Assembly (NCBI GenBank): GCA_902763505.1
Contig: CACWSO010000008.1
Span: 49,816-113,815, forward strand
DNA: 64,000 bases
Source: an uncultured Eubacteriales bacterium
Lineage (GTDB): Bacteria > Bacillota > Clostridia > Peptostreptococcales > Anaerovoracaceae
Direction: 5' to 3'
Every line of letters starts with the position of its first letter. Within the stretch, counting starts at the first letter, position 1. The notes under the pieces were generated by a model. That model worked only from the letters and a program-made list of their open reading frames with translations, was not told the origin of the DNA and made no database searches. Below, piece by piece: positions 50,297 to 60,137 of this stretch. A program made the position numbers and the translations under genes.

Positions 50297-51379
50297 ATGG
50301 CTAAAAGAACTATAGTTCCATTTGGACCACAGCATCCAGTGCTTCCTGAGCCTATTCACCTCGACCTGGTACTCGAGGACGAAACAGTTGTGGAAGCCAT
50401 TCCATCTATCGGTTACATCCATAGAGGTCTGGAGAAACTGTGCGAAATAAAAGATTTTGAACAGATGGTTTATGTTGTAGAACGTATCTGCGGAATCTGC
50501 AGCTTCGGACATGGATGGGGCGCATGCGCATCCATGGAAGGCGCTCTGGGCGTTGAGGTCCCGGAAAGAGCAGAATATCTCAGAACGATTCTTCATGAGC
50601 TGGGAAGAGTACACAGCCACCTGCTGTGGCTGGGTCTCATGGCAGACGGTTTCGGATTTGAAAGTCTGTTCAACCACTGCTGGAGAATCAGAGAGACAGT
50701 TCTCGATCTGTTCGAAAAGAATACAGGCGGCAGAGTAGTTTTCTCTATCTGCAAGCCTGGCGGAATGAGAAAAGATATCAGCAATGAAAACCTGCAGGAG
50801 ATGGTTAGAATCCTGAACGGTCTGAAGGCTGAGATCAAGGAAATCACTGATGTATTCATCGAAGATTCATCAGTTAAAAACAGAATGACAGGCGTCGGAG
50901 TCCTGACTAAGGAAGAAGCCATGGAGCTTTGCGCAGTAGGGCCTACAGTAAGAGGTTCAGGCGTAAGACAGGACATCAGACTTACAGGCGACCACGGCGT
51001 CTACAAAGAACTCGGCTTTGAACCTTGCGTAGAAGAAGCAGGCGACTGCATGGCAAGAACTGTTGTAAGAATCAGAGAGATCTTCCAGTCAATCGAGCTG
51101 ATCGAGAAGGCTGTAGAGATGATTCCGGACGGTCCTGTAGACGTGAAGGTTCCTAAGAAGGTCGATGGTGAATTTGCAATCAGACTGGAACAGCCTCGTG
51201 GCGAAGCATTCTACTATGCGAAGGGCCAGGGCACTAAGTTCCTGAAGAGAATGAGAGTAAGGACACCGACCAACATCAATATTCCTGCGTTAGTTAAGAT
51301 GCTTGCCGGCGCCGATTTGGCTGACGTACCTATCCTGGTACTGACAATCGACCCTTGCATCAGTTGTACAGAAAGGTAG
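50297..51379 (+). CDS. echE: Ech [NiFe]-hydrogenase large subunit E
   Basis: 360 residues from ATG 50297, which is preceded by GGAAGG. Both nickel-ligand motifs are present: RICGICSFGH (near residue 63) and DPCISC at the very end, followed only by TER. So it is a true group 4 hydrogenase and not a complex I subunit, where these Cys are lost. Hardly any residues follow the last Cys, so no C-terminal peptide needs to be removed at maturation. The opening PFGPQHPVLPEP and SIGYIHRGLEKL fit EchE. The enzyme makes H2 from reduced ferredoxin. Confidence 0.95.
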   Translation: MAKRTIVPFGPQHPVLPEPIHLDLVLEDETVVEAIPSIGYIHRGLEKLCEIKDFEQMVYVVERICGICSFGHGWGACASMEGALGVEVPERAEYLRTILHELGRVHSHLLWLGLMADGFGFESLFNHCWRIRETVLDLFEKNTGGRVVFSICKPGGMRKDISNENLQEMVRILNGLKAEIKEITDVFIEDSSVKNRMTGVGVLTKEEAMELCAVGPTVRGSGVRQDIRLTGDHGVYKELGFEPCVEEAGDCMARTVVRIREIFQSIELIEKAVEMIPDGPVDVKVPKKVDGEFAIRLEQPRGEAFYYAKGQGTKFLKRMRVRTPTNINIPALVKMLAGADLADVPILVLTIDPCISCTER

Positions 51380-52477
51380 GTGAGGGTAGTGATTATAGTA
51401 GCTAAAATAGCAATAGTCATAGCCGCTCTCCTGTTAAGTGCGGTCGTTACTGCCAGACTCGGATTCTTCCGGTTCGGTAAGACCATACTGGGAAGCATAG
51501 GCAAAAAACCTGCTACTCTTATGTACCCTGTAGTACCTAGAGAGTGGGAAGAGAGAACCAGAGGATCAGTTTCAATTGACGGAGACAACTGTATCGCCTG
51601 CGGAATGTGTGAAAGAGCTTGCCCGACCAACGCCATCGCAATCGATAAGGCGGAAGGCAAGTGGGTCATCCAGAGAATGCAGTGCATCCAGTGCAGCGCT
51701 TGTGTAGACTGCTGTCCTAAGAAGTGCCTCACAATGGAAAACCTCTACACTATTCCTGACGTAGTCAAGGTAGTCGATGAGTTCGATATTCCGAAGAAGG
51801 CGCCGAAGGCTCCGAAGAAAGACGATGCTGCAGCACCTGTATCTTCACCTGATGATGGAGATCTGACCTGCGCTGACAGCTGCGTATTCTGCGGACTTTG
51901 CGCAAAGGCCTGCCCTGCCGATGCGATCAAGGTAGACAGAAAGGAAAAGCTCTGGGAAGTTGATACGGAAAGCTGTGTGAAATGCGGCGCTTGCATTGAC
52001 AAGTGTCCGAAGGGAAGCCTTTCATTTGGCGGAGCAGCTGCAGAAGCTGCACCGGCAGAAGCACCTGCTGATGAAGATGGAGATCTGACCTGTGCTGACA
52101 GCTGCGTATTCTGCGGACTTTGCGCTAAGGCATGTCCTGCTGACGCAATCGAAGTAGACAGGAAAGAGAAGCTCTGGAAGGTTGATGTTGAATCATGCGT
52201 TAAGTGCGGCGCATGCATCGACAAGTGCCCGAAGGGAAGTCTGTCATTCGGAGGAGCAGCGGAAGAGGCTGCACCGGCAGAACCTGCTAAGAAGAGCATT
52301 GCTTCCGTAAAAGAAGGAGAGTGCATTGGCTGCAACGCTTGCGTAAACCAGTGCCCGGCTGATGCTATTCCACCTGTTGTTGAGAGCGAGTGGAATCTCG
52401 AAGAAGAAAAGTGCATCGGATGCGGAGCTTGCGTAGACGCATGTCCGGTTGATGCTCTCGAAATGAAAGAAGTATAA
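51380..52477 (+). CDS. echF: Ech hydrogenase ferredoxin subunit F, expanded to a polyferredoxin
   Basis: 365 residues, against about 120-180 in ordinary EchF. After an N-terminal hydrophobic segment, residues 71-116 form the usual NuoI-like double [4Fe-4S] module. Three further ferredoxin modules follow: about 164-215, 238-289 and 315-360, each with two CxxCxxCxxxCP motifs, giving eight predicted clusters. Modules 2 and 3 are a tandem duplication, 222 bases apart, almost identical in protein and DNA. Ala/Glu/Pro-rich linkers join the modules. The start is GTG 51380; GTG 51389 is an alternative. It should take electrons from soluble ferredoxin or another donor and pass them to EchC. Confidence 0.93.
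   Translation: MRVVIIVAKIAIVIAALLLSAVVTARLGFFRFGKTILGSIGKKPATLMYPVVPREWEERTRGSVSIDGDNCIACGMCERACPTNAIAIDKAEGKWVIQRMQCIQCSACVDCCPKKCLTMENLYTIPDVVKVVDEFDIPKKAPKAPKKDDAAAPVSSPDDGDLTCADSCVFCGLCAKACPADAIKVDRKEKLWEVDTESCVKCGACIDKCPKGSLSFGGAAAEAAPAEAPADEDGDLTCADSCVFCGLCAKACPADAIEVDRKEKLWKVDVESCVKCGACIDKCPKGSLSFGGAAEEAAPAEPAKKSIASVKEGECIGCNACVNQCPADAIPPVVESEWNLEEEKCIGCGACVDACPVDALEMKEV
51854..52260 (+). repeat. Tandem duplication within echF (ferredoxin modules 2 and 3)
   Basis: The segment beginning GATGGAGATCTGACCTG at 51854 recurs at 52076, a period of 222 bases. The copies differ mostly at third codon positions, which points to an older duplication kept by selection. Confidence 0.88.
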
Positions 52478-52502
52478 ATACTCCTGATAAAATTTAGCAT
52501 TT

Positions 52503-52533
52503 CAGGCCCGGAGTAATCCGGGCCTGTTTGTTC
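52503..52533 (+). terminator. Strong terminator after the ech operon
   Basis: CAGGCCCGGA (52503-52512), loop GTAA, TCCGGGCCTG (52517-52526), then TTTGTT. Confidence 0.9.
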
Positions 52534-52568
52534 CTACAGACATGTTCTATAGTTCCGAAAAAACACCC

Positions 52569-52597
52569 TTGACGTTGACATGGCTCTAATATATAAT
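52569..52597 (+). promoter_or_regulatory. Promoter of the rpmG-secE-nusG operon
   Basis: TTGACG (52569-52574), a 17-base spacer and TATAAT (52592-52597). A second TTGACA overlaps at 52575. In the leader, AGAGCG-GTGA-CGCTCT (52631-52646) makes a small hairpin with a GNRA-type loop. Confidence 0.75.
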
Positions 52598-52675
52598 TAT
52601 TGAGCGACTTTATGGAAATAAACAGATCAAAGAGCGGTGACGCTCTATGTTTGGATTAAATGGAGGACAGAAAAA

Positions 52676-52825
52676 ATGAGAGTTAAAGTCACACTGGCAT
52701 GTACTGAGTGTAAGCAGAGAAACTACAATACGATGAAGGACAAGAAGAATACACCGGACAGAATCGAGCTGAACAAGTATTGTCCATTCTGCAAGAAGCA
52801 CACTCTTCATAAGGAAACAAAGTAA
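52676..52825 (+). CDS. rpmG: Ribosomal protein L33
   Basis: 49 residues from ATG 52676, with TGGAGG upstream. The sequence opens [17 protein letters not shown] and has the second Cys pair in [15 protein letters not shown], so it is the zinc-binding (C+) form of L33. It stands before secE and nusG, as in most Gram-positives. No tRNA-Trp gene lies between it and secE, unlike in many relatives. Confidence 0.97.
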   Translation: MRVKVTLACTECKQRNYNTMKDKKNTPDRIELNKYCPFCKKHTLHKETK

Positions 52826-52841
52826 TTAATGGGAGAGCAAA

Positions 52842-53192
52842 ATGGCAAAGTCCAAGACAAAGAAGAGAAAGAACTCAGACTACAACAAGTCTTCTGCTAT
52901 TCTTGCTACTGAGGAGAAGCAGCCTGAAAAGAAGAGCACCTTTGCTAGAGCACAGGATAGAGCAGAAAAGCGTCAGAAGAACAAGAACAAGCCAAAGGAA
53001 AAGAGAGAAAAAGGCCGCATGAAGGAATACTTCAGAGGCGTGAAACTCGAGATGAAGAAGGTCGTATGGCCTACCAGACAGGAGCTCGGTTCCTACACGG
53101 CTGTCGTTCTTGCTGTTTGTGCTGCCTTTGCATTACTGTTCTGGGGTGTAGACTCAGCAGTACTGGCAGGTATCAAGGCAATCTGCTTCTAA
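52842..53192 (+). CDS. secE: Preprotein translocase subunit SecE
   Basis: 116 residues. The C-terminal 60 residues hold the conserved part: an amphipathic helix EYFRGVKLEMKKVVWPTRQEL, then one membrane helix (about 88-110). The N-terminal 60 residues are a highly basic, disordered-looking extension rich in Lys, Arg and Gln, longer than in Bacillus SecE (about 60 residues in all). SecE clamps SecY in the translocon. GGGAGAG precedes the ATG. Confidence 0.94.
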   Translation: MAKSKTKKRKNSDYNKSSAILATEEKQPEKKSTFARAQDRAEKRQKNKNKPKEKREKGRMKEYFRGVKLEMKKVVWPTRQELGSYTAVVLAVCAAFALLFWGVDSAVLAGIKAICF

Positions 53193-53235
53193 GTTTATTA
53201 CATTATATATAAGGTGAGATTGGAGTACAGGTACA

Positions 53236-53817
53236 ATGTGTGAAGACAAAGAAACGAGACCGGCGCTTAACCTGGACGAACTGGAAGGTCTGAGAGGCGA
53301 TGGCGTGGCGAAATGGTATGTAGTGCATACTTATTCCGGTCACGAAAACAAAGTGAAAGTGAATATCGAGAAGCTGGTTGAGAGCAGAGGAATGCAGGAT
53401 CTGATTCTCGATGTTGTTGTACCTACAGAAGATAGAGTTGAAATCAAGAACGGTCAGAGAAAAATCAAGACAAAGAAGATGTTCCCTGGCTACGTTCTTG
53501 TTAAGATGATTGTTACGAATGAATCCTGGTACCTGGTCAGAAATACCCAGGGCGTTACCGGATTTGTCGGACACGGTTCCGATCCTGTTCCGCTTACGCT
53601 TGAAGAAGTAAGAAGAATGGGCATCGAAAAAATCTACATCGATCTGGACATCCACATTGGCGACACAATCAAAGTCATCAACGGACCTTTCGAGAACTTT
53701 ATGGGTTCTGTACTGGAAGTCAATCCGGAGAAGCAGACTCTGAGAGCCAAGGTGTCGATGTTCGGAAGAGATACACCGGTTGAGCTCGACTACGCACAGG
53801 TAGACAAGCTCGACTAA
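53236..53817 (+). CDS. nusG: Transcription termination/antitermination factor NusG
   Basis: 193 residues. The NGN domain opens WYVVHTYSGHENKVKVNIEKLVE, with KMFPGYVLVKM and the RNTQGVTGFVGHGSDPVPL loop. The C-terminal KOW domain has GDTIKVINGPFENFMGSVLEV and the VSMFGRDTPVELDY strand. NusG binds RNA polymerase and modulates pausing and coupling to the ribosome. An extra 22 residues precede the NGN domain. The gene lies 43 bases after secE and 54 before rplK. Confidence 0.97.
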   Translation: MCEDKETRPALNLDELEGLRGDGVAKWYVVHTYSGHENKVKVNIEKLVESRGMQDLILDVVVPTEDRVEIKNGQRKIKTKKMFPGYVLVKMIVTNESWYLVRNTQGVTGFVGHGSDPVPLTLEEVRRMGIEKIYIDLDIHIGDTIKVINGPFENFMGSVLEVNPEKQTLRAKVSMFGRDTPVELDYAQVDKLD

Positions 53818-53871
53818 CCGCAGGAAGCAAACGCTTCAGGCAAACTACAACTAAGGAAAGGAGGACGTGAA

Positions 53872-54306
53872 GTGGCAAAGAAGATCGAAGGCTATATCAA
53901 GCTTCAGATCCCGGCCGGAAATGCAAACCCAGCACCACCTGTAGGACCAGCTCTTGGTCAGCACGGCGTAAACATTATGGACTTCTGTAAGCAGTTCAAC
54001 GCTAAGACACAGGATCAGCCTGGTATGATCATTCCGGTAGTAATCACTGTCTATGCAGACCACAGCTTCTCATTCATTACGAAGACTCCGCCTGCAGCAG
54101 TATTACTGAAGAAGGCAGCAGGTCTCGACGCAGCATCAGGTGAGCCTAACAGAACAAAGGTGGCTACACTGACTTATGAGCAGGCAGAAGAGATCGCAAA
54201 GACTAAGATGAAAGATCTGAATGCAGCAAGTCTCGAGGCAGCAACTGAGATGATCAAAGGAACTGCCCGCAGCATGGGAATCGTTATTGAAGACAAAGTT
54301 GAATAG
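53872..54306 (+). CDS. rplK: Ribosomal protein L11
   Basis: 144 residues from a GTG preceded by AAAGGAGGA. The proline-rich N-terminus ([27 protein letters not shown]) and the C-terminal rRNA-binding domain ([25 protein letters not shown]) are intact. L11 forms the GTPase-associated centre and is needed for the stringent response. Confidence 0.98.
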   Translation: MAKKIEGYIKLQIPAGNANPAPPVGPALGQHGVNIMDFCKQFNAKTQDQPGMIIPVVITVYADHSFSFITKTPPAAVLLKKAAGLDAASGEPNRTKVATLTYEQAEEIAKTKMKDLNAASLEAATEMIKGTARSMGIVIEDKVE

Positions 54307-54378
54307 TTAAGTGGGAGACATGGAAGCCGCGTTTTCCAGTAGCGGTGGAGTCGCATGAACCACAGAAAGGAAGAAAAA

Positions 54379-55074
54379 ATGCCTAAAAGAGGTAAGAATT
54401 ACAAAGCTTCAGCAGAGCTGTACAACAAGCAGGAGCTCTATGATGTAGATCAGGCTCTGGACATCGTTCTGCAGACAGCTAAAGCTAAGTTCGATGAAAC
54501 AGTAGAAGCCCACTTTAAGATGGGTCTGGACGGAAGACACGCAGATCAGCAGATCAGAGGCGCAATCGTTCTTCCGAACGGAACAGGTAACACTAAGAGA
54601 GTACTGGTATTCGCTAAGGGACCTAAGGCTACAGAAGCTGAGGAAGCCGGCGCAGATTACGTAGGTGCTGAAGAGATGGCTCAGAAGATCCAGAAAGAAG
54701 GCTGGTTCGACTTCGATGCAGTTATCGCAACACCTGACATGATGAGCGTTGTAGGAAGACTTGGTAAGCTGCTGGGACCTAAGGGACTCATGCCAAACCC
54801 TAAGTCAGGCACAGTTACAATGGATGTCGCAAAGGCAATTGCTGAGACTAAGGCCGGCAAGGTTGAGTACCGTCTCGACAAGACAAATATCGTCCACTGC
54901 CCAATTGGCAAGGTATCATTCGGCGTAGAAAAGCTGAGTGAGAACTTCAACGCACTGGCAGCTGCTATTATCAAGGCAAAGCCTGCAGCAGCAAAAGGTC
55001 AGTACATCAGAAGCGCAGTTGTTGCTTCCACAATGGGCCCTGGAGTCAAGATCAATCCTCAGAAGCTCGGTTAA
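54379..55074 (+). CDS. rplA: Ribosomal protein L1
   Basis: 232 residues from ATG 54379; an upstream ATG at 54355 lacks a binding site. The L1 signature is present in [40 protein letters not shown] and [23 protein letters not shown]1 binds the mobile stalk of 23S rRNA and in other bacteria represses its own operon. The rplK-rplA gap of 72 bases holds GC-rich sequence and could carry such a site. Confidence 0.98.
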   Translation: MPKRGKNYKASAELYNKQELYDVDQALDIVLQTAKAKFDETVEAHFKMGLDGRHADQQIRGAIVLPNGTGNTKRVLVFAKGPKATEAEEAGADYVGAEEMAQKIQKEGWFDFDAVIATPDMMSVVGRLGKLLGPKGLMPNPKSGTVTMDVAKAIAETKAGKVEYRLDKTNIVHCPIGKVSFGVEKLSENFNALAAAIIKAKPAAAKGQYIRSAVVASTMGPGVKINPQKLG

Positions 55075-55100
55075 TCTGAAGACTGATAACAAAAAAGAAT

Positions 55101-55222
55101 ACTACAGACCGTAGACAGCTGGAAGGCAGACTTTATAAGGAAGCCTTTAAACAATGAATCCAGCCGAGGTACAATGTAAATATACATTCCCCGTTCGGTC
55201 TAACAACAGGATGGGGATTTTT
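55101..55222 (+). promoter_or_regulatory. Ribosomal protein L10 leader with attenuator
   Basis: Between rplA and rplJ is the typical L10(L12)4-binding leader, with ACTACAGACCGTAGACAGC at its start. AGACCG (55106-55111) can pair with CGGTCT (55196-55201), as an alternative to a terminator-like hairpin CCCC (55189-55192) with GGGG (55213-55216) followed by a T run. Binding of L10 would favour termination before rplJ. Confidence 0.8.
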
Positions 55223-55263
55223 TACGGCGTACAAAAAATCTTACGAAAGGAGAAAGACGCTAA

Positions 55264-55764
55264 ATGTCAGAAATGAAAAAAGCTTTCGTTGAAAAGCAGG
55301 TAGTTATTGACGAAATCAAAGACAAGTTCGAAAGAGCTGAATCAGCAGTAGTTGTTGATTATATGGGTATTACTGTAGAGCAGGCAAACGCTATGAGAGC
55401 AAAGCTCCGTGAAGCGAACGTCGACTACACAGTTTACAAGAACACACTCGTCAAGAGAGCTATCGACGGAACTGATTACGCACCATTAGCAGAAGTCCTG
55501 GAAGGACCAAGTGCTTTCGCATTCAGCTATGACGATGCTACAGCACCGGCGAGAGTTCTTAACGAAGCAATCAAGGAATTCAAGAAGATGGAGTTCAAGG
55601 GCGGCTTCGTAGAAGGCGATTACTATGACAAGGATGCCATCACGCAGATCGCATCAATCCCATCAAGAGATGTACTCATCTCCAAGTTCATGGGCAGCAT
55701 CCAGTCACCAATTGCAAACTTTGCAAGAGTTGTATCACAGATTGCCGAATCAAAGGCAGAATAA
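55264..55764 (+). CDS. rplJ: Ribosomal protein L10
   Basis: 166 residues. The N-terminal rRNA-binding part has AESAVVVDYMGITVEQANAMRAKLRE and YTVYKNTLVKRAI; the C-terminal helix holds the L12 dimers. L10 is the base of the ribosomal stalk and the autogenous regulator that binds the leader just upstream. AAAGGAGA precedes the ATG. Confidence 0.98.
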   Translation: MSEMKKAFVEKQVVIDEIKDKFERAESAVVVDYMGITVEQANAMRAKLREANVDYTVYKNTLVKRAIDGTDYAPLAEVLEGPSAFAFSYDDATAPARVLNEAIKEFKKMEFKGGFVEGDYYDKDAITQIASIPSRDVLISKFMGSIQSPIANFARVVSQIAESKAE

Positions 55765-55805
55765 TTGAGAGTTTAAGTAATTATTATTAAATAAGGAGAA
55801 ATAAA

Positions 55806-56171
55806 ATGGATAAGAATCAGATCATCGAAGCAATAAAAGAGATGTCAGTTCTGGAACTGAACGAGCTGGTAAAAGCATGTGAAGAAGAGTTTGGCGTAAG
55901 CGCAGCAGCAGGCGTTGTCGTAGCAGCAGCAGACGGCGGTGCAGCAGCTGAAGAAGAGCAGAGCGAATTCACAGTAGTACTGAAGGAAATCGGACCTGAA
56001 AAGATCAAGGTTATCAAGGCAGTAAGAGAGATCACTGGTCTTGGTCTGAAGGAAGCAAAGGGCCTGGTAGACGGAGCTCCTTCAAACGTAAAGGAAGGCT
56101 GCGAGAAGGCAGAAGCAGAAACTCTGAAGGCACAGCTGGAAGAAGTAGGCGCTGTAGTAGAACTGAAGTAA
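55806..56171 (+). CDS. rplL: Ribosomal protein L7/L12
   Basis: 121 residues. The N-terminal dimer domain ([26 protein letters not shown]), an Ala/Gly hinge and the C-terminal factor-binding domain ([24 protein letters not shown]) are all intact. It forms the flexible stalk that recruits translation GTPases. A terminator follows, so rpoB is transcribed partly from its own promoter. Confidence 0.98.
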   Translation: MDKNQIIEAIKEMSVLELNELVKACEEEFGVSAAAGVVVAAADGGAAAEEEQSEFTVVLKEIGPEKIKVIKAVREITGLGLKEAKGLVDGAPSNVKEGCEKAEAETLKAQLEEVGAVVELK

Positions 56172-56197
56172 TCAGGCATACTGGCAAATTGCTTATA

Positions 56198-56229
56198 AAA
56201 CCCTGTGGAAAACCCACAGGGTTTTTTTA
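56198..56229 (+). terminator. Terminator between rplL and rpoB
   Basis: AAACCCTGTGG (56198-56208), loop AAAAC, CCACAGGGTTT (56214-56224) and more T. Read-through is likely, as in other bacteria where this site sets the ratio of L12 to RNA polymerase. Confidence 0.92.
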
Positions 56230-56249
56230 TGATATGTGTGCAAAAAACC

Positions 56250-56278
56250 TTGACACCTTGACAAGCCAGTGGTATATT
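56250..56278 (+). promoter_or_regulatory. Promoter of rpoBC
   Basis: TTGACA (56250-56255), a 17-base spacer and TATATT (56273-56278). A second TTGACA at 56258 overlaps the spacer, so regulation by overlapping starts is possible. Confidence 0.75.
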
Positions 56279-56329
56279 ATTAAATTGCCCTGCAACTGTA
56301 GTTTGTTAAGTTTATAAGGAGTGATAATA

Positions 56330-59300
56330 ATGCCAAATCCTATCAAGTTAGGAAGAACAGAGCGAATGACCTTCTCAAAAATCAATGAAGTAGCGGAGAT
56401 GCCGAATCTGATTCAGATTCAGACAGATTCCTATAAATGGTTTGTTGAGGAAGGTCTTCGTGAGGTTTTTGAGGACGTTTCACCAATCAAGGAATATTCA
56501 GACAATCTCGTTCTCGAATTCATCGACTATTCACTTTCAGATCCTCCGAAGTACGGACAGGAAGAGTGCAAGGAACGTGATGTTACCTATGCGGCTCCTC
56601 TTAAGGTCAAAGTAAGACTGATCAACAAGGAAAACGGCGAGATCAAGGAAGTAAAAGACCAGGAAGTATTTATGGGTGATTTCCCTCTCATGACTGAGAA
56701 GGGTACCTTTATATACAATGGTGCAGAAAGAGTAGTCGTTACTCAGCTCGTCCGTTCCCCTGGACCTTACTATGACAGGGAGATCGATAAGTCGGGTAAG
56801 TTCCTGTTTTCAACACAGGTAATTCCTAACAGAGGCGCATGGTTAGAATATGAAACAGACTCTAACGAAGTCCTTTCTGTTAGAGTTGACAGAAACCGTA
56901 AGCAGCCGATTACGACTCTTCTCAGAGCCGTTGGTTATGGTACAGATGAGGAAATCATTGAGCTCTTCGGAGATGAGCCAAGAATCCACAGGACTTTTGA
57001 GAAGGACCCTACCAAGAACCATGAAGATGGTATCAAGGAAATCTACAAGAGACTGAGACCAGGCGAACCGCCTACAATTGAAAGTGCTACTCAGCTCTTT
57101 AATTCCATGTTTTTTGACCCTAAGCGTTATGATCTCGCGAAGGTCGGAAGATATAAGTACAACAAGAAGCTGGGTCTGTACAACAGACTCGTAGGCAATG
57201 TCGTTGCAGAAGACGTTGCAGATCCGAATACAGGTGAGATTCTGGCAGAAGAGGGACAGCGCATCAGCAAAGAACTGGCCCGCCAGATCGAGAACTCCGG
57301 TATCGTTTCTGTTCAGGTTCGCAGCAATTACGATGAATCAGAATCCACAAAGGTCATCGGAAACCAGTTCGTAGATATCAATCAGTACATCGAATTTGAT
57401 ATTTCAGATCTGAAGATCGCAGAGAGAGTTTACTATCCGGTTCTCATGGAAATTCTCGCAGAGAATACAGATGCAGGACAAGATGAACTGAAGGAAGCAC
57501 TCAGACTGCGCAAGAACGATCTGTCACCGAAGCACATCCTGGTTGCAGATATCGTTGCTTCTGTAAGCTATCTGCTGAACCTCAACTACGGCATCGGTAA
57601 CATTGACGATATCGACCACCTGGGCAACAGAAGACTCAGAACAGTTGGTGAACTGCTCCAGAATCAGATCAGAATCGGTCTGACCAGAATGGAGAGAACC
57701 ATCAAAGAAAGAATGAACACACAGGATATTGCGGAAGTAACGCCGCAGTCCCTGATGAATATCAGACCAGTTACTGCAGCAGTGAAGGAGTTCTTCGGAA
57801 GTTCCCAGCTGTCGCAGTTTATGGACCAGACGAACCCTCTGGCAGAGCTGACGCATAAGAGAAGACTGTCAGCACTCGGACCTGGCGGTCTCTCAAGAGA
57901 AAGAGCGGGATTTGAGGTCAGAGACGTTCACCACTCACACTATGGAAGAATGTGTCCTATCGAGACACCGGAAGGTCCGAACATCGGACTGATTGGTTCT
58001 CTGACTACTTATGGTGTGATCAACCAGTATGGTTTCATCGAAACTCCGTATAGAGTAGTAGATAAGGAAACCGGAATTGTTACAGAAGAGATTCACTATC
58101 TGACAGCAGATGATGAAGAGGATAAGATCGTAGCACAGGCAAACGAACCTCTCGACAGCGAGGGTCACTTCGCAAACATGAAGGTTGCTGCAAGAGGCAA
58201 AGGCGGCGACATCGACCTGGTACCGAGAGAAGCTGTCGACTACATGGACGTATCACCGAAGCAGGTCGTATCCGTAGCGACTGCTATGATTCCGTTCCTT
58301 GAGAACGACGACGCGAACCGTGCTCTGATGGGTTCGAACATGCAGCGTCAGGCTGTACCTCTCATGGTCACAGAGGCACCGATGGTTGGTACAGGTATTG
58401 AGTACAAGGCAGCAAGAGACTCAGGCGTCGTTCAGCTTGCCAAGCACTCCGGTACAGTATCATTCGTCGATGCGACAAGAATCAAAATCACCAGAGACGA
58501 CGGCGAAGGTATTGAAGAGCATGTACTCCTCAAGTTCAAGAGATCGAATCAGGGAACATGCATCAACCAGAGACCAATCGTATTCAAGGGTGAGCACGTT
58601 GAAGCCGGCGAAGTCATCGCGGACGGTCCTTCAACAGCAAACGGTGAGGTTGCGCTGGGCAAGAACCTTCTCATCGGTTTCATGACATGGGAAGGATACA
58701 ACTACGAGGATGCTATCATCCTGAATGAAAGACTCATCATGGAAGATGTTCTCACATCCATCCACATTGAGAAGTATGAGTCAGAAGCTAGAGATACGAA
58801 GCTTGGACCGGAAGAAATCACAAGAGACATTCCGAACGTCGGCGAAGACGCTCTGAAGGACCTGGACGAAGAAGGTATCGTAAGAATCGGCGCTGAAGTT
58901 GATTCAGGAGACATCCTAGTAGGAAAGGTAACACCTAAGGGTGAAACAGAACTGACTGCAGAAGAGAGACTCTTAAGAGCGATCTTCGGTGAGAAGGCAA
59001 GAGAAGTCAGAGACACTTCCCTCAAGGTTCCTCACGGAGAAACAGGTATTGTTGTCGATGTGAAGATTTTCTCAAGAGAGAACGGAGACGAACTTTCACC
59101 GGGAGTCAACAAGCTGGTCAGAGTATACATCGCAACCAAGAGAAAGATTCAGGTCGGCGACAAGATGGCCGGAAGACACGGAAACAAGGGTGTTATTTCC
59201 AGAATTCTTCCTGAAAACGACATGCCGTTCCTGGAAGACGGACAGTCCCTGCAGGTAATGCTGAACCCATTGGGCGTTCCTTCACGTATGAACGTAGGAC

Positions 59301-60121
59301 AGGTACTGGAAGTTCACCTCGGACTGGCAGCCAAGAACAAAGACTGGTACATCGCTACGCCTGTATTCGACGGAGCCAACGAGAAGGATATCATCAAGCT
59401 CCTTGAAGAAACAGGATTCAGCGAAACAGGTAAGCTGAGACTGAGAGACGGCAGAACAGGAGAGTACTTCGACAATCCTGTTACAGTCGGATACATGTAC
59501 ATGCTCAAGCTCCACCACCTGGTAGACGACAAGATACATGCACGTTCCGTAGGTCCGTACTCACTGGTAACGCAGCAGCCGCTCGGCGGAAAAGCCCAGT
59601 TCGGCGGACAGCGTTTCGGAGAGATGGAAGTATGGGCTCTGGAGGCATATGGAGCAGCATATACGCTTCAGGAAATCCTGACCGTCAAGTCAGACGATAT
59701 CGTTGGACGTGTTAAGACATATGAAGCAATCGTCAAGGGCGAAAACATTCCTGAACCAGGAATCCCTGAGTCCTTCAAGGTTCTGATCAAGGAGATGCAG
59801 AGCCTTTGCCTGGACATCAAGGTGCTTGATGAGAACAGCGAAGAAATCGAAATCAAGGAAGAGACAGAAGCTGACGGAATTGCTGCCATCGAGAGAATGG
59901 TAGACCGTGAGATCGATGCCAGAAGACTTGAGGAAGAGGCTGAATACGAAGAAGACGATGAAGAGGAAGACGAGTTTGATGATGAAGAACCGGAAGATGT
60001 AGAAGACAGTGAAGACTTCGAAATCATCGAGGAAGAAGAAATCATCGATCTCAATGAGCAAGACATCGAGGAAATCGAAAAAGCCGAAAGCGGATCCGAT
60101 GTTGAAGTAGTAGAGGACTAA
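56330..60121 (+). CDS. rpoB: RNA polymerase beta subunit
   Basis: 1263 residues from ATG 56330; the GTG at 56321 is part of the AAGGAGTG binding site. Conserved regions include the rifampicin pocket ([31 protein letters not shown]), [11 protein letters not shown], the [13 protein letters not shown] region and the C-terminal [25 protein letters not shown]. No resistance-type change stands out in the rifampicin pocket (Ser, Gln, Asp and His are all present). The last 70 residues form a very acidic tail rich in Glu and Asp. Confidence 0.98.
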   Translation: MPNPIKLGRTERMTFSKINEVAEMPNLIQIQTDSYKWFVEEGLREVFEDVSPIKEYSDNLVLEFIDYSLSDPPKYGQEECKERDVTYAAPLKVKVRLINKENGEIKEVKDQEVFMGDFPLMTEKGTFIYNGAERVVVTQLVRSPGPYYDREIDKSGKFLFSTQVIPNRGAWLEYETDSNEVLSVRVDRNRKQPITTLLRAVGYGTDEEIIELFGDEPRIHRTFEKDPTKNHEDGIKEIYKRLRPGEPPTIESATQLFNSMFFDPKRYDLAKVGRYKYNKKLGLYNRLVGNVVAEDVADPNTGEILAEEGQRISKELARQIENSGIVSVQVRSNYDESESTKVIGNQFVDINQYIEFDISDLKIAERVYYPVLMEILAENTDAGQDELKEALRLRKNDLSPKHILVADIVASVSYLLNLNYGIGNIDDIDHLGNRRLRTVGELLQNQIRIGLTRMERTIKERMNTQDIAEVTPQSLMNIRPVTAAVKEFFGSSQLSQFMDQTNPLAELTHKRRLSALGPGGLSRERAGFEVRDVHHSHYGRMCPIETPEGPNIGLIGSLTTYGVINQYGFIETPYRVVDKETGIVTEEIHYLTADDEEDKIVAQANEPLDSEGHFANMKVAARGKGGDIDLVPREAVDYMDVSPKQVVSVATAMIPFLENDDANRALMGSNMQRQAVPLMVTEAPMVGTGIEYKAARDSGVVQLAKHSGTVSFVDATRIKITRDDGEGIEEHVLLKFKRSNQGTCINQRPIVFKGEHVEAGEVIADGPSTANGEVALGKNLLIGFMTWEGYNYEDAIILNERLIMEDVLTSIHIEKYESEARDTKLGPEEITRDIPNVGEDALKDLDEEGIVRIGAEVDSGDILVGKVTPKGETELTAEERLLRAIFGEKAREVRDTSLKVPHGETGIVVDVKIFSRENGDELSPGVNKLVRVYIATKRKIQVGDKMAGRHGNKGVISRILPENDMPFLEDGQSLQVMLNPLGVPSRMNVGQVLEVHLGLAAKNKDWYIATPVFDGANEKDIIKLLEETGFSETGKLRLRDGRTGEYFDNPVTVGYMYMLKLHHLVDDKIHARSVGPYSLVTQQPLGGKAQFGGQRFGEMEVWALEAYGAAYTLQEILTVKSDDIVGRVKTYEAIVKGENIPEPGIPESFKVLIKEMQSLCLDIKVLDENSEEIEIKEETEADGIAAIERMVDREIDARRLEEEAEYEEDDEEEDEFDDEEPEDVEDSEDFEIIEEEEIIDLNEQDIEEIEKAESGSDVEVVED

Positions 60122-60137
60122 GAAAGGGGTAAACAAA

